64,000 nucleotides of DNA from Dendrolimus kikuchii (GCA_019925095.2 CM034411.1:1771001-1835000), one strand, 5' to 3'; numbered from the stretch's first letter, positions 23,309-34,002 are shown. Notes: generated by a model not told the origin, from the sequence alone. Numbers and translations are program-made.

Positions 23309-23741
23309 GAACTCTTTAAATTGCTCTTACTCTTGCATTTACGCCACTTAACTCACTTTTTAAATTATTATTATCACGTGAAGCTTTAGTAATCACTTTC
23401 GATCCACTACGTCAATTTGTTACCGTAAAATCAATGATCCAAAAACAACATTGCAACAACTCACCGTTAACACAGGGATTCTACTCGCTAATTTATTCGA
23501 ATAATTAACACGAAACGTGTTAGCACAGGGCCAAGTGTGTACTGTAGAAAATGGCTCGATGGGGCGTACCACGAGCTTCAAAAGCGGAATGAGCCCGTGT
23601 TAACGTTGAAATGGCGGAAGTTTTCGCGTAAACACCTCCTCAGTTGCCGCCCAATTACCCCAGAGTATACGCTGTGCTTATTTCACATTGTTGTTTCTAA
23701 AGTTTTTTTTTTTAATCCATACTTATATTTTTATTTATTTA
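23309..23741. other. Sequence with no recognised gene
   Basis: The 71-codon frame at 23537-23752 lacks a recognisable motif and is not supported. Confidence 0.35.
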
Positions 23742-23806
23742 TCTTATACTAATATATAAAGCTGAAGAGTTTGTCTCAGGAACTACTGGTCTGGTTTGAA
23801 AAATTC
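23742..23806 (+). mobile_element. Partial Hel-A Helitron (5' end)
   Basis: A|TCTTATACTAATATATAAAG start, an internal deletion after GAAGAGTTTGTCTCAGG, then truncation where retroposon P begins. Confidence 0.6.
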
Positions 23807-24119
23807 TTTTTTTTTTATTGCAGGAATTCTGCAGACAGGCAGACGGCCCACTTGACGGAAAGCGGTTACCACCGCCTATAGACATTTGCAACACCAAAGG
23901 TGCTACAAATGCGCTGCTGCTCTCTTAATGGAGACAGGAACCTGGTCACTAATGCCGGAACACAACTCAAGGTTGTTATGGCAACATACTTTAGACCAGG
24001 GGTGGTAGCCATCCAGTCGGGCAAATGCTCTACCACCTGGCTGTGGGTTGTTTTGTCGCCTCTTACGACAGGCCGCCCGGCCGCAGGAAATTGTATTCTT
24101 TCTCCGTTCCTGCACGGAT
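23807..24119 (-). mobile_element. Retroposon family P
   Basis: Complete minus-strand copy inserted into the partial Hel-A. It opposes the plus-strand copies on either side. Confidence 0.85.
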
Positions 24120-24276
24120 GTTTTCTGAAGTTTCACTTATATTGCGTGTGAACTGCAACACACACAAATTTTTTTTGGTGTTGCCGCCGCGCCTTAGCTA
24201 TTTATTAACAAAGACGTCGTCATCATGGTAACGTGAACGAAGATTCTCTGACAGTAGTATTACATATTTTTATTTT

Positions 24277-24590
24277 ATCCGTGCGGGAACGGAGAAAGAA
24301 TACAATTTCCTGCGGCCGGGCGGCCTGTCGTAAGAGGCGACTTAACAACCCACAGCCAGGTGGTAGGGCATTTGCCCGACTGGATAGCTACCACCCCTGG
24401 TCTAAAGTATGTCACCATAACAACCTTGACTTGTGTTCCGGCATTAGTGACTAGGTTCCAGTCTCCCTTAAGAGAGCAGCAGCGCATTTGTAGCAACTTT
24501 GGTGTTGAAAATGTCCACAGGCGATGGTAACCGCTTTCCATCAAGTGGTCTGTCTGCTTGTCTGCTGACCTCCTGCAATAAAAAAAAAAA
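24277..24590 (+). mobile_element. Retroposon family P
   Basis: Complete copy ending in an A11-like tract; only 157 bp from the inverted copy on its left. Confidence 0.85.
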
Positions 24591-24599
24591 CATTAATGC

Positions 24600-24845
24600 G
24601 AATGATAAGTCTGTTTGTTATGCTTCTGGCACTGTTATTGCAAAAATGACTACAGAACCTTATAAATTAGTTGAAAAAAGAACTTGGTAGTAATAAGCAT
24701 TGCACTGTCCGTCACGGCCCGTGGATGTCGCGTATTTAGTGTTATTGCAATATAAAATCCCATCACAATGAGTAATCAAACGGAAGTGCAATGATTGTCG
24801 AGATATTTGGACGTTTGCCATTTTTACCTTTACTCGTCATATTAT
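24600..24845 (+). repeat. Degenerate repeat family (paralogue of 26520-27050 and 27715-27895)
   Basis: Shares AAATGRCYACRGAACCYTA, GCACTGTCCGTCACGG-like and GTGCAAYGATT blocks in the same order with 26600-27050. That copy has a Hel-A insertion which this one lacks. Confidence 0.5.
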
Positions 24846-24938
24846 TATTTAGGTATATATGGATGGATTGTGTGAAGCATGATATAATGATATGTGGTGT
24901 AACGAAGATTTCTACGTATAATGTACTATAGGTGTAGT

Positions 24939-25285
24939 AGCGGCTATCTCCTATACTCTCATTTATTACTTAAATATAACCTACTATCACTCTCTAATAG
25001 ACGTCTTTTACTGGGTGCTATGTTGCTTTATAAACTTTGTCACAATTATATAGACTGCTTGCGTCTTACTAATACTATATTTACTGCGTCCCAAGGACAG
25101 TGCTTAGACGCGCGGTAAAAATTGGGCGGCTTTTTTCTACGACTTCCTGTCGTACTAACGCAGGACTTCGTGCCCCAATGTACCAACTCGTCAACAACTA
25201 CAATATATATTTTGAAAACATCGACATCTTTGCACTTTCCTTGGGTGCTTTTAAAAAATATGTTATTAACGCCATTAATAATAAT
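24939..25285 (+). pseudogene. Jockey/CR1-like LINE C-terminus, frameshifted
   Basis: Two overlapping frames together give LSLSNRRLLLGAMLLYKLCH and IDCLRLTN, then LFSTTSCRTNAGLRAPMYQL and ENIDIFALSLGAFKKYV. This is the RR / LYKLCH-IDC / RTN / N-DIF order of Jockey-type proteins. A frameshift lies near 25100. The ATAATAATAATAAT tail marks the 3' end. Confidence 0.6.
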
Positions 25286-25289
25286 AATA

Positions 25290-25885
25290 ATATCCCGCAG
25301 GGGGGCTTTGTGGCGAAGCCTTAGGTGAGTAGCGACACCTCGTACCCGCCTCCGTGCTTGCCTTAGCTAGCCGGCATGGAGTGGAGATCGCTAGAGCTAA
25401 GACTCAAGCTCCAGGGGTGAAAGTGATACATGGCCTAAAGTCAGAAGTAGCTTCGGTAAACCTGCAGCCCACCTCTCGATACCCCTTAGCCACTCGCACC
25501 CATGTTGCCCCTGTCTTCTATGGCATTTTTTGGGGCCCATGCAGGGAGTGGTGAGTCACCGTCTGCCCATTTTTCCATGTTCCCCGAACATTGCGACGGG
25601 CAGACGCCATAGTCCCCATAGTCCCAGACCCCTAGTACCACTAGCAGTTCAGCCCAATAGCCCGGTACTTTTTGTCCTCATTTCCCGCAATAGTCCTACA
25701 CTGGCCGGGGCTTGTCCTTGGGTGCATACTATATGGTGTAGACAGGGATAATCGCCGGTCAGTGTCACGCCACATTTACATTAAATTTGTCAAAGGGCCT
25801 CTACGTGTTGGCCTTCCCATGGCCCCACGCAAGCCATCCAAATGTCCGGGTCATTTTTATGGCCCGTGGTCTTGAAAGACATACA
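25290..25885 (+). mobile_element. R1-like LINE 3' untranslated region
   Basis: GC-rich block with CCGCAGGGGGGCTTTGTGG, GGAGTGGAGATCGCTAGAGC and ending GGCCCGTGGTCTTGAAAGAC. Parts recur at 3400-3530 (same strand) and 52440-52690 (inverted piece CTTAGCTCTAGCGATCTCC). No protein motif is visible; the clade is inferred. Confidence 0.5.
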
Positions 25886-25919
25886 GTATAATAATATATG
25901 TATATAATATGTATATAAG

Positions 25920-26020
25920 CGTATTGATGTGTGTGTTTGGTTGCGGGGGTGCGTGCGCGTGCATGTTCGTGTGTGTGTGTGAGTGTCAGTGCGCGCGTGT
26001 GTGGGTGAGCGTGAGTTTTG
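25920..26020. repeat. Impure GT/GC-rich low-complexity tract
   Basis: Alternating purine-pyrimidine sequence, mostly GTGTGT and GCGCGT, over about 100 bp. Confidence 0.8.
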
Positions 26021-26174
26021 TATATGTCTCGTATTCTTTTAAAGTATTGTACACTACCATCTGTTAGTTCGTGGATAATGTAGTTGGATAAGCACTGATT
26101 TAATACTATATATATATATATTTATTATGCAACTTTATTGTATGTCTGTTTATTATCGTAAATAAATATAATAA

Positions 26175-26270
26175 AAAAAACAGAAGATGTATGTCAGAGT
26201 AGAGGAGTGTGGAAGGAAAAGACATATTGTGCCGACCCCAAATAATTGGATTATGGTGAAAGAAAAAAAA
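26175..26270 (+). mobile_element. RTE-B LINE 3'-end fragment
   Basis: GAAGATGTATGTCAGAGTAG ... GGAAAAGACATATTGTGCCG matches 40742-40812, the 3' end of the RTE-B copy there. A further scrap (ATGGATGGATTGTGTGAA) is at 24860-24905. Confidence 0.6.
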
Positions 26271-26287
26271 TCTACATAGGATACTTT

Positions 26288-26373
26288 TTACGTATTAACG
26301 CCACCGCAGCATAAGTTGCGCTTAGGTTAGGTTAGACTTTAAACCAAAGCGCTGCGGTGGCGTTAATACGTAA
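26288..26373. repeat. Perfect 23-bp inverted repeat with a 40-nt spacer
   Basis: Arms 26288-26310 and 26351-26373 are exact reverse complements, centred on ACGCCACCGCAGC / GCTGCGGTGGCGT. The spacer contains a TTAGGTTAGGTTAG motif, reminiscent of insect telomere-type TTAGG repeats but too short to assign. It could be a tiny inverted-repeat transposon or an RNA hairpin. Confidence 0.85.
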
Positions 26374-26519
26374 CTACCCTACATACTTTTTGGATGATTA
26401 CGAGAAATATGCGTATATCTGATTGAATACAGTGCAATAGTATGAAGTAAGTATTTAGTGGGCTTGATTTTTTTCCGCCAATTTTACTTATTTCAAACTA
26501 TTACACATTTTAAGTAAAT

Positions 26520-27050
26520 TCTATCCATATAAAGGCAGACGAAAACACGAATAGAGGGACGGACAAAATTATTTCAGAAAAGTTTCAGTTATGCTAAAAT
26601 GGCCACGGAACCCTACAAATGGGCCAAATATTATAGAAACTTGGCATTAATAAATAACATTGCAATATGCGTCACGGACAACGTATATTCCGTACTAGCT
26701 GTGCCCACGACGCCGTCCGTGTGGAATTTGTTTTTAAAGCCCCCCCGATTTTGAAACATTTTTCATTGCTGCTCCGCTCCTATTGGTCTTAGCGTGATGA
26801 TATATAGCATATAGCTTTCCTCGATAAATGGGCTATCCAACACTGAAAAAAATTTTCAAATCAGTCTGGACTGAGATTAGCGCGTTTAAACAAACAAACA
26901 AACTGTTCAGCTTTATATTAATATAAGATTCATTATTACCACAATGTGAAAACCCACTGCGTTGCATAATCAAACGAAAGTGCAACGATTTTCAAGATAT
27001 GTAGGCTTTCGTTGGTTTTACGTCGTTCATAAATTTAGATATTTGCAGGA
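26520..27050 (+). repeat. Degenerate repeat family interrupted by Hel-A
   Basis: Continuous similarity to 24600-24845 on both sides of 26695-26928. The third relative is 27715-27895. Confidence 0.5.
26695..26928 (-). mobile_element. Hel-A Helitron with an empty-site paralogue
   Basis: CTAG at 26695-26698 and TAAGA at the right end, flanked by CCGTA and TTCATTATT. The related sequence at about 24737 reads GCGTATTTAGTGTTATT without the element, consistent with insertion between A and T without duplication. Confidence 0.8.
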
Positions 27051-27099
27051 AATACGAGTATATCTTATTAAGGGGTTATAGGTAGGTCATAATATAGTT

Positions 27100-27572
27100 G
27101 GAAGCGAGAGTTGGGTATGGAAGAAAGAGCATGAAAGTAGAGTAAACGCGGTCGAGATGCGAGCACTGCGCAAAATCTGCGGAGTGACGCTCGCGGACCG
27201 CGTTCGTAATACCGAAGTAAGAAAGAGAGTTGGTCTGAAAGAGAGTGTCGGGGTGAAGGTAAGGAAAGGAATGCTCCGGTGGTTCGGGCATGTGGAAAGA
27301 ATGCATGATGAAAGAATGACTAAACAGATATACAATGCAAAAGTGGATGGATGCAGAAGTCGTGGAAGGCCACGACACACCTTCCATGATCAAATTGATC
27401 GTGTACTAGCAGAAGGTGATGTCAGGAGCCTTAAGAACAGACGAGCTTGCATGACAAGAGTTATGAATGTCAAAGAGGCAAGTGAGGTGTGTAAGAATAA
27501 GCCTAAATGGTACTCTGTTGTTCGTGCCTACCCCGCAAGGGAACTGGCGTGAAGTTATGTATGTATGTATGT
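27100..27572 (+). mobile_element. RTE-A LINE, 5'-truncated, with an 11-bp target duplication
   Basis: ATAATATAGTT at 27089-27099 and 27573-27583. An uninterrupted C-terminal frame (131 codons from the first Met at 27157 to AYPARELA stop at 27552) followed by GTATGTATGTATGT. Highly similar to the other copies, so a young insertion. Confidence 0.9.
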
Positions 27573-27583
27573 ATAATATAGTT

Positions 27584-28098
27584 AAGTTATCATTGAACTG
27601 ATTTATAATTCTTATTATATTTTGATTTAAATAAATACAGTTTTTCGTATGTAGTGCATTGTAGACTCAATTTATTTATATTTTGCAATTTTTACTAAGC
27701 GAGATAATTATAATAAATTATATTCATATAAAGGAAGACGAACAGATGAATAGACGGACGGATATGTTTTTTTTTAAGATAACTATTTTGCCAAAATGGC
27801 TTCGACTCGTTAAAAATGGACAGCATGTAAAAACTTGTCAGTCAACAGCATTGCAATGTCCATCACGGCCTATGGATGTCCCGTTTTCATATTCGTAATC
27901 TGCTTTAATAATAAAAAAAAACAAATAGAAAAGACTTTCCATGTCAGAATTTTTTTTATAGTTATCTAGCAACACTGCTTCAACATCTGAAGCTGAAAAC
28001 GGCACAAACATAGAACCTAAGAACGGGGTTACATATCAGGTCCATGGAGTCTATGTCTGACTAACACAATATAATCATGCTAATACATTCATTATAAA
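27584..28098. repeat. AT-rich sequence with a degenerate repeat
   Basis: 27715-27895 resembles 26520-26690 (CATATAAAGG-AGACGAA, CAAAATGGC, GCATTGCAATGTCCATCACGG). Nothing else is recognised. Confidence 0.4.
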
Positions 28099-28404
28099 CT
28101 AGTTGAAGCCCGCGACTTCGTCCGCGTGGTGCGATTTTTTAACTATCCCACGGGAACTCTTTAATTTTTCGGGATAAAAAGTATCCTATATGTTGACCAG
28201 GGATATAAGCTACCACCATACAAAATTTCACTTAAATCGGTCCAGTCGTTTCGGAGATTAGCCGGTACAAACAGACAGACAAATAGAGAAACAAAAAAAA
28301 TGAAAAAAATATAAATTAGTTCTATTTCACTTCCTACATCCCCCTGACTCGGTTTTTAGCATGTTTTTCATTGTACAGAAATTCGACCTCTACAGTTTTA
28401 ATAT
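28099..28404 (-). mobile_element. Hel-B Helitron, near full length
   Basis: CTAG at 28099-28102 with the hairpin CCCGCGACTTCGTCCGCGTGG beside it. The body has TCGGGATAAAAAGTATCC and CCAGTCGTTTCGGAGATTAG, shared with 62145-62448. Confidence 0.75.
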
Positions 28405-28411
28405 AATATTA

Positions 28412-28637
28412 GGCAGACAAACACACATTGTATATCCCCAAATTAAGCAAGTTACGCTTGTGTTATGGGTAATATACAACGGACTACTCTGGGGCCGATC
28501 CCAGACACCCAGACCATAGTAAATAACGGAGAAAATACGTTTCCGAAATTTACTATACCAGGAATCGAACCCGGAACCTCTGCGTTGCTGTGAGGTACGC
28601 CGGCAAAGGCTTAGCCCGCTCAACCACAGAGGCTGTC
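28412..28637 (-). mobile_element. tRNA-derived SINE (family T1), intact, with AATATTA duplication
   Basis: AATATTA is repeated at 28405-28411 and 28638-28644. This is the best full-length copy: minus-strand A-box region GTGGTTGAGCGGGC, B box GGTTCGATTCCTGG, CTATGGTCTGGGTGTCTGGG body and TTTGTCTGCCT end. It sits exactly at the end of the Hel-B copy. Confidence 0.88.
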
Positions 28638-28759
28638 AATATTATGTATAGAAGACAGATAACTAATGTATTCTGAAATATATTATTGTATATGTGTATA
28701 TATATGAGTATGTATATATTTGTATATTTATTAAATTAGTTTGAGTATTTATGTATCTA

Positions 28760-29286
28760 ATATTTTCTTAAGTTTTCGCGACTTGTATACATAATAAAAC
28801 TACGTTTTAACGGTTTTAAGCGCGGTAATTTTATTTGATTTTGGTTTTTCCGACGTTTCGGCCACTTTTCAATGGCCGTGATCACGGAAGACAAAGATGT
28901 CAAGAGTCAACGAGTATTGTTAAAGTTTTATTTAGCCTACCGCCAACTTATTAATTTTGATTATTTAATTTTAATTTTGTTTATGGTTATTATTTAATCT
29001 ATGGGAGCCTAATCTAATTTACTACCGCTTCGCAACATGTTATGGCTTGAAGAGAAGAAGCGGCGCAAGAAACTCTTCAGCAAACATGCCTAGCTCTAAT
29101 AATTTTATATAATATTAAAATGGGTGGAAGGAAAAATAAAGGCTAAATAAAACTTTAACAATACTCGTTGACACTTGACATCTTTGTCTTCCGTGATCAC
29201 GGCCACTGAAAAGTGGCCGAAACGTCGGAAAAACCGAAATCAAATAAAATTACCGCGCTTAAAACCGTTAAAACGTAGTTTTATTA
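28760..29286. mobile_element. FB foldback element with about 140-bp inverted arms and a 14-bp duplication
   Basis: Left arm about 28790-28935 and right arm about 29146-29289 are near-perfect reverse complements (CGACGTTTCGGCCACTTTTC opposite GAAAAGTGGCCGAAACGTCGG). The duplication TATTTATGTATCTA flanks the whole unit at 28746-28759 and 29287-29300. A duplication of this length is more typical of target-primed retroposition than of a cut-and-paste MITE. No protein is encoded. Confidence 0.75.
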
Positions 29287-29344
29287 TTTATGTATCTATT
29301 GCCTTTTTCCTGCACCACCTACATCGCTTAATTCATTTTTTTTT

Positions 29345-29485
29345 AGGTTGCCTGGAAGAGATCGCTTTGAGCGCTAAGACCGCCTATTGTATTGCCAAGA
29401 AAATATTGTAAATATGTTCTGTTTTTGTACTTGTATATTTTGGTGTGCGATAAAGTGATATATATCTCTCTTGCTCTTTCTATCA
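29345..29485 (+). mobile_element. LINE 3'-end fragment (family K)
   Basis: TGCCTGGAAGAGATCGCTTT ... GCGCTAAGACCGCCTATTG ends in CAATAAAGAA. The inverted form (AGCGATCTCTTC) recurs at 40813-40990, 56457-56545 and 62985-63060. Confidence 0.5.
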
Positions 29486-29544
29486 ATAAAGAATTTCTTT
29501 AGGGAAACTAGCAAGAAACTCTTTGATGCTACCTATGATCACAA

Positions 29545-29640
29545 GGCTGGCCCATATTTCTCTCAGTAAATTAGCATTGTAACAGCGTGGCAATGAAGCC
29601 TGGGCACGCCTGCCTCTGGCAGCTATTTGATAAATAGTTT
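29545..29640 (+). pseudogene. LINE ORF2 C-terminal scrap
   Basis: AGCGTGGCAATGAAGCCTGG and GGCAGCTATTTG match the IQRGN-A-LLGT end of the 7804-8430 family at the nucleotide level, with stops. Confidence 0.4.
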
Positions 29641-29681
29641 ATACTAACTTATTTACAACTTAGTTCATTTTGAGTATTTTT

Positions 29682-29930
29682 ATCCGTGCAGGAACGGAGA
29701 AAGAATTCAATTTCCTGCGGCCGGGCGGCCTGTCATAAGAGGCGATAAAACAACTGGATGGCTACCACCCCTGGTCTAAAGTATGTCGCCATAACAACCT
29801 TGAGTTGTGTTCCGGCATTAGTCGCCAGGTTCCAGTTTCCCTTAAGAAAGCAGCAGCGCATTTGTAGCAACTTTGGTGTTGCAAATGTCCATAGGCGATG
29901 GTAACCGCTTTCCATCAAGTGAGCCGTCTA
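29682..29930 (+). mobile_element. Retroposon P, internally deleted and 3'-truncated
   Basis: Starts normally, lacks about 55 bp after GAGGCGATAAAACAAC, and stops at GAGCCGTCT without an A tail. Confidence 0.75.
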
Positions 29931-29980
29931 AAAAGTATTTTAAGTATGTTTAGTTTTCTGTATATAAAAAAAAAAATTTA

Positions 29981-30329
29981 CATACATACATACATAACTT
30001 CACGCCAGTTCCCTTGCGGGGTAGGCACGAACAACAGAGTGCCATTTAGGCTTATTCTTACACACCTCACTTGCCTCTTTGACATTCATAACTCTTGTCA
30101 TGCAAGCTCGTCTGTTCTTAAGGCTCCTGACATCACCTTCTGCTAGTACACGATCAATTTGATCATGGAAGGTGTGTCGTGGCCTTCCACGACTTCTGCA
30201 TCCATCCACTTTTGCATTGTATATCTGTTTAGTCATTCTTTCATCATGCATTCTTTCCACATGCCCGAACCACCGAAGCATTCCTTTCCTTACCTTCACC
30301 CCGACACTCTCTTTCAGACCAACTCTCTC
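29981..30329 (-). mobile_element. RTE-A LINE, 5'-truncated
   Basis: About 105 codons of the RTE-A C-terminus and the CATACATACATAC tail. Flanks share an A-rich AAAAAA.TTT, only weak evidence of a target duplication. Confidence 0.85.
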
Positions 30330-30781
30330 AAAAAAGTTTTTCACGCAAATATTTATAATTTTCGTAAAAAATTAAAAACTTGCAACATTCTTATCCAGAA
30401 AACCATTTCACTAATTGACCACCATGACTGAGTATTAAGTAAATTTATGTTAATTATACGCTTCCTGCTGTTTTAGTTGACGTTTTTATACACAAACTGA
30501 ATGTATGGGCGAATAAATTATTTTATTTCGGTATAAATTATCTAAAAATATAAAACAAAGACTTTGAAACACGATTAGACAGATTAATGGTTGTATACTT
30601 AAACGTCTCATAAAGGAATCTTAATATCGTGTTCAGTGTTGCTATTTCTGTTTCTTTAATAATTTGATTTAATGACCCTATAAATTTAAATAAGTTTTTC
30701 TTCATTTTTAATATTCAACATTTCATACTCTATGTTTCTAACGCGAACAATATTTGCCTGACATATGCTAATGTATAATAT
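30330..30781. other. AT-rich sequence with no recognised gene
   Basis: No domain-bearing frame and no shared repeat. Confidence 0.4.
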
Positions 30782-31209
30782 TGTTACGACCTACATGCCG
30801 ACAAAAGTGGATTCACACATGCATACCGTAAAAACATACCTTTCCGCATTTGGACTCCGTTTGTTAACTTTTTGTTTAAAATTTGTGATTAGAAAACAGT
30901 CCATTGTGTATTGTAATATTTTATGGGAGTCATTAGCCAGGTGTGTCGGACTGATTCTAAGAAATTCTGCCACGCGGGCGGTCAGACATATTGTATCTGT
31001 GCAGTATAAAGCAATGACCCAATGGAGAGATGGCAGTCGAGCGACTTGTGTGCATTCGGTAATCTATTTAGTGACGGACTTTGCGCGTGTTATTGAAGCG
31101 TGCATTACGTTTGGACTGGTTGTGTTCAGTTATATTTGTACATGTGTTAAACAATAAACTCTATAATAATTCCAACGGCATTTTAATTCGAGTCCTGCAA
31201 CTCGTAACG
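30782..31209 (+). mobile_element. Solo LTR (Ty3/gypsy-like), copy 3
   Basis: TGTTAC...GTAACG with ATAT at 30778-30781 and 31210-31213; the last A is mutated to G. Contains GCAGTATAAAGCAATG and AATAAACTCTATAATAATTC, plausible promoter and poly-A regions. The 130-codon frame through it is not a gene. Confidence 0.88.
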
Positions 31210-31213
31210 ATAT

Positions 31214-31733
31214 TATAAAATTCGAAAAATATTTAAAAAAAACAATTGGAATACTGTATATAAAAGTTTGTCTGATTGTTTTTTCGTTCGGGATTTATGT
31301 TCAGGATTTCAATGCAGTTTTTGCTAGTCGACATAGAATTCTTAGACTTAAAATCCGCACTACATTTTTTCCTAGGTATCCCGCGAGATTTTTTCTGGGA
31401 ATAATTTAAAAGGGCCAGATAAAAAAATCGAATCCAATGTGATTCTTTTTACTGATTTATCAAAATTTTATGTAATAAAATGTGTGATATTTTTATCCCG
31501 GTAGTTCCACGGGAATTTTCGTATGGTTTGTAGTTGTCTGGGTGTATACAAATTAGCTTGTTCTGAGACAGTTTTATTTTTTATTTTATTTATTTGGTTT
31601 ACCAACAATTACTTGCATTAATACCAAGGATGTACATAGCTTTATAAAAAAAAACATGACAAATGCAGTATTTACTTATAGGCAAACACTATATATAATT
31701 TGATATTTTGTAGTTTGAATAATTATAATATAA
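31214..31733. other. AT-rich sequence with no recognised gene
   Basis: Contains a short CCCGCGAGATTTTTTCTGG-like piece that may be old Helitron. Nothing firm. Confidence 0.35.
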
Positions 31734-32008
31734 CTAGCTGACCCGGCAAACTTCGTACCACCTCAGAATCAATCAATAAAAAACGTTGATTTCTGAACGA
31801 CGGGACCAACTTCAAATGTTTGACAGGTAGGAATAGTTTCTACGGGAAAGCGAAATTGTTGTTTTTACTATGTTCCAAGCATTTTTTTCACATTTACTCA
31901 TCTTTTAAACCTTCCCTGGATTTCCACAAATAATTCAAAACCAAAATTAGCCAAATCAGTCCAGCCACTCTCGAGTTTTAGCGAGACTAACAAACAGCAA
32001 TTGATTTA
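31734..32008 (-). mobile_element. Hel-D Helitron
   Basis: CTAGCTGACCCGGCAAAC terminus after AA, CCTTCCCTGGATTTCC and CCAGCCACTCTCGAGTTT blocks, shared with 11270-11680. It abuts a long TA tract. Confidence 0.7.

Positions 32009-32100
<92 letters not shown>
32009..32100. repeat. (TA)n microsatellite with CATA interruptions
   Basis: About 90 bp of TA repeats between two Helitrons. Helitron ends next to microsatellites are reported for Lepidoptera. Confidence 0.9.
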
Positions 32101-32101
<1 letters not shown>

Positions 32102-32515
32102 TAGCTGTCCCGGCAGACGTTGTTCTGCCCTGAAGAAAATTTAGAACCCGATTGCCGCGCCACCTACCGGGTCCAATTGTGAATATAAACCATCCTCGAA
32201 TCCACTTGAACACACACACTAAAATTCATTCAAATCGGTCCAGCCGTTTAGGAGGAGTTCACTGTCAACACACGTACAGAAGAATTATATATATAAAGAT
32301 ACATACATATATATATACTAGCTGTCCCGGCAGACGTTCTGCCCTGAAGAAATAAAATTTAGAACCCGATTCCAGCGCCACCTACTCGATCCAAATGTAA
32401 GCTATCCTCTTTCAAGTCGGATCAAACTGCACACGGTGTGCAAATTTGATTAAAATCCGTCAAGTAGTTTAGGAGTCCATCGCGGACAAATAACGTGACA
32501 CGTAAAGGAAAAAAT
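32101..32515 (-). mobile_element. Two Hel-C Helitrons in tandem
   Basis: CTAGCTGTCCCGGCAGACG starts occur at 32101 and 32318; each unit is about 200 bp with TTAGAACCCGATT and a GCCACCTAC block. The second has the ACACGGTGTGC variant found at 405-520. Same-direction tandem insertion separated by a short TATA spacer. Confidence 0.75.
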
Positions 32516-32551
32516 AAGGTTTTAATAGCTATTGACTTTCAAACATAGAAT

Positions 32552-32786
32552 ATTTTTTTTTATTGCAGGAGATCAGCAGATAGGCAGACGGCCCACTTGA
32601 TGGAAAGCGGTTACCATCGCCTATGGACATATGCAACAGCAAAGCTGCTACAAATGCGCTGCTGCTCTCTTAAGGGAGACTGGAACCTGGTCACTAATGC
32701 CGGAACACAACTCAAGGTTGTTATGGCGACATACTTTAGACCAGCGGTGGTAGCCATCCAGTTGGGCAAATGCCCTACCACCTGGC
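32552..32786 (-). mobile_element. 5'-truncated retroposon P
   Basis: Minus-strand copy ending at CACCTGGC; AGAATAT lies at both edges (32547-32553, 32787-32793), a possible 7-bp target duplication. Confidence 0.75.
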
Positions 32787-33420
32787 AGAATATGAAGAAT
32801 ATGAAGAAATCGTTTTATTAAACGATAGCTGCGGCACTTTGTGTCTCGGGTATCCCGCGAGAATTTCAAGTCAAACGTGGACAAAGTTGCGGGCATATCC
32901 TAGCTATAAATAAAACCAACGGCTTACAGAAATCAGCACAAATAATAATTGCAGTTAATTAACGGTATGGACTATTAAAAATGTTATGGGGATACCTGGA
33001 AAAAACCATCAAAACGTAGCAATAAAACTTGCAGATGTATGTTATTACCCAATCGCCCGCAACGTTGCGAACTGGTTCTGGAAATTAATGATGTTATTCA
33101 AAATGAAATGCTTTATCCTAATAATATTTTAAACGCGAAAGTATGTAAGAATCTACGGATGTATATATGGATGCACGTGTGGATGTATGTAAGGACGTAT
33201 GTATGTTTGTTACTCTTTCACGCAAAAACTACTGAATGGATTTTGATGAAACTTTACAATAATATAGCTTACACATCAGATTAACACATACACTATCCTA
33301 TATCCTATTCCTATAAATATTACAAACGCGAAAGTTTGTAAGAATGTATGTTTGGATGTATAGATGTATGTTTGTTACTCTTTCTCTCAAAAACTAACTA
33401 GTAATTTATAAAGATAGCGC
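32787..33420. other. AT-rich sequence with ATGT-rich runs, no recognised gene
   Basis: Two similar segments (33120-33230 and 33300-33400) share ACGCGAAAGT.TGTAAGAAT and TTGTTACTCTTTC and look like a degenerate tandem repeat or Helitron remnant. A Hel-type CTAGCTGTGCCCGCGAC piece follows at 33422. Confidence 0.4.
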
Positions 33421-33628
33421 CTAGCTGTGCCCGCGACTTCACCCGCGTGGTAATGGAAAATCGTTATATTTTGGATTACACTATATCTTTATGAATTATA
33501 GCCTAGAACATATATTGTCATATGTTCATAGTCCGACACAGTACTGGTTTTCAGTGCTCACCTCATAAATTACAAATGTCATGCGACCCATGGTAAAGCA
33601 AGCAAAATTAAAGTCTATATATTAATAC

Positions 33629-34002
33629 ATACATACATACATAACTTCACGCCAGTTCCCTTGCGGGGTAGGCACGAACAACAGAGTGCCATTTAGGCTT
33701 ATTCTTACACACCTCACTTGCCTCTTTGTCATTCATAACTCTTGTCATGCACGCTCGTCTGTTCTTAAGGCTCCTGACATCACCTTCTGCTAGTACACGA
33801 TCAATTTGATCATGGGAGGTGTGTCGTGGCCTTCCACGACTTCTGCAACCATCCACTTTTGCATTGTATATCTGTTTAGTCATTCTTTCATCATGCATTC
33901 TTTCCACATGCCCGAACCACCGGAGCATTCCTTTCCTTACCCTCACCCCGACATTCTCTTTCAGACCAACTCTCTTTCTTACTTCGGTATTACGAACGCG
34001 AA
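33629..34002 (-). mobile_element. RTE-A LINE, 5'-truncated, with a 14-bp target duplication
   Basis: CTATATATTAATAC at 33615-33628 and 34003-34016 is exact. About 110 codons of the family C-terminus are open. Confidence 0.9.

Noticed and set aside
22997..24544. Frames of 65-90 codons beginning MMESGYH or ending PFLHG, seen many times
   Set aside because: They are translations of retroposon P, of different length in each copy and on either strand.
30765..31157. 130-codon frame
   Set aside because: Lies inside solo LTR copy 3, and the frame is not kept in the other LTRs.
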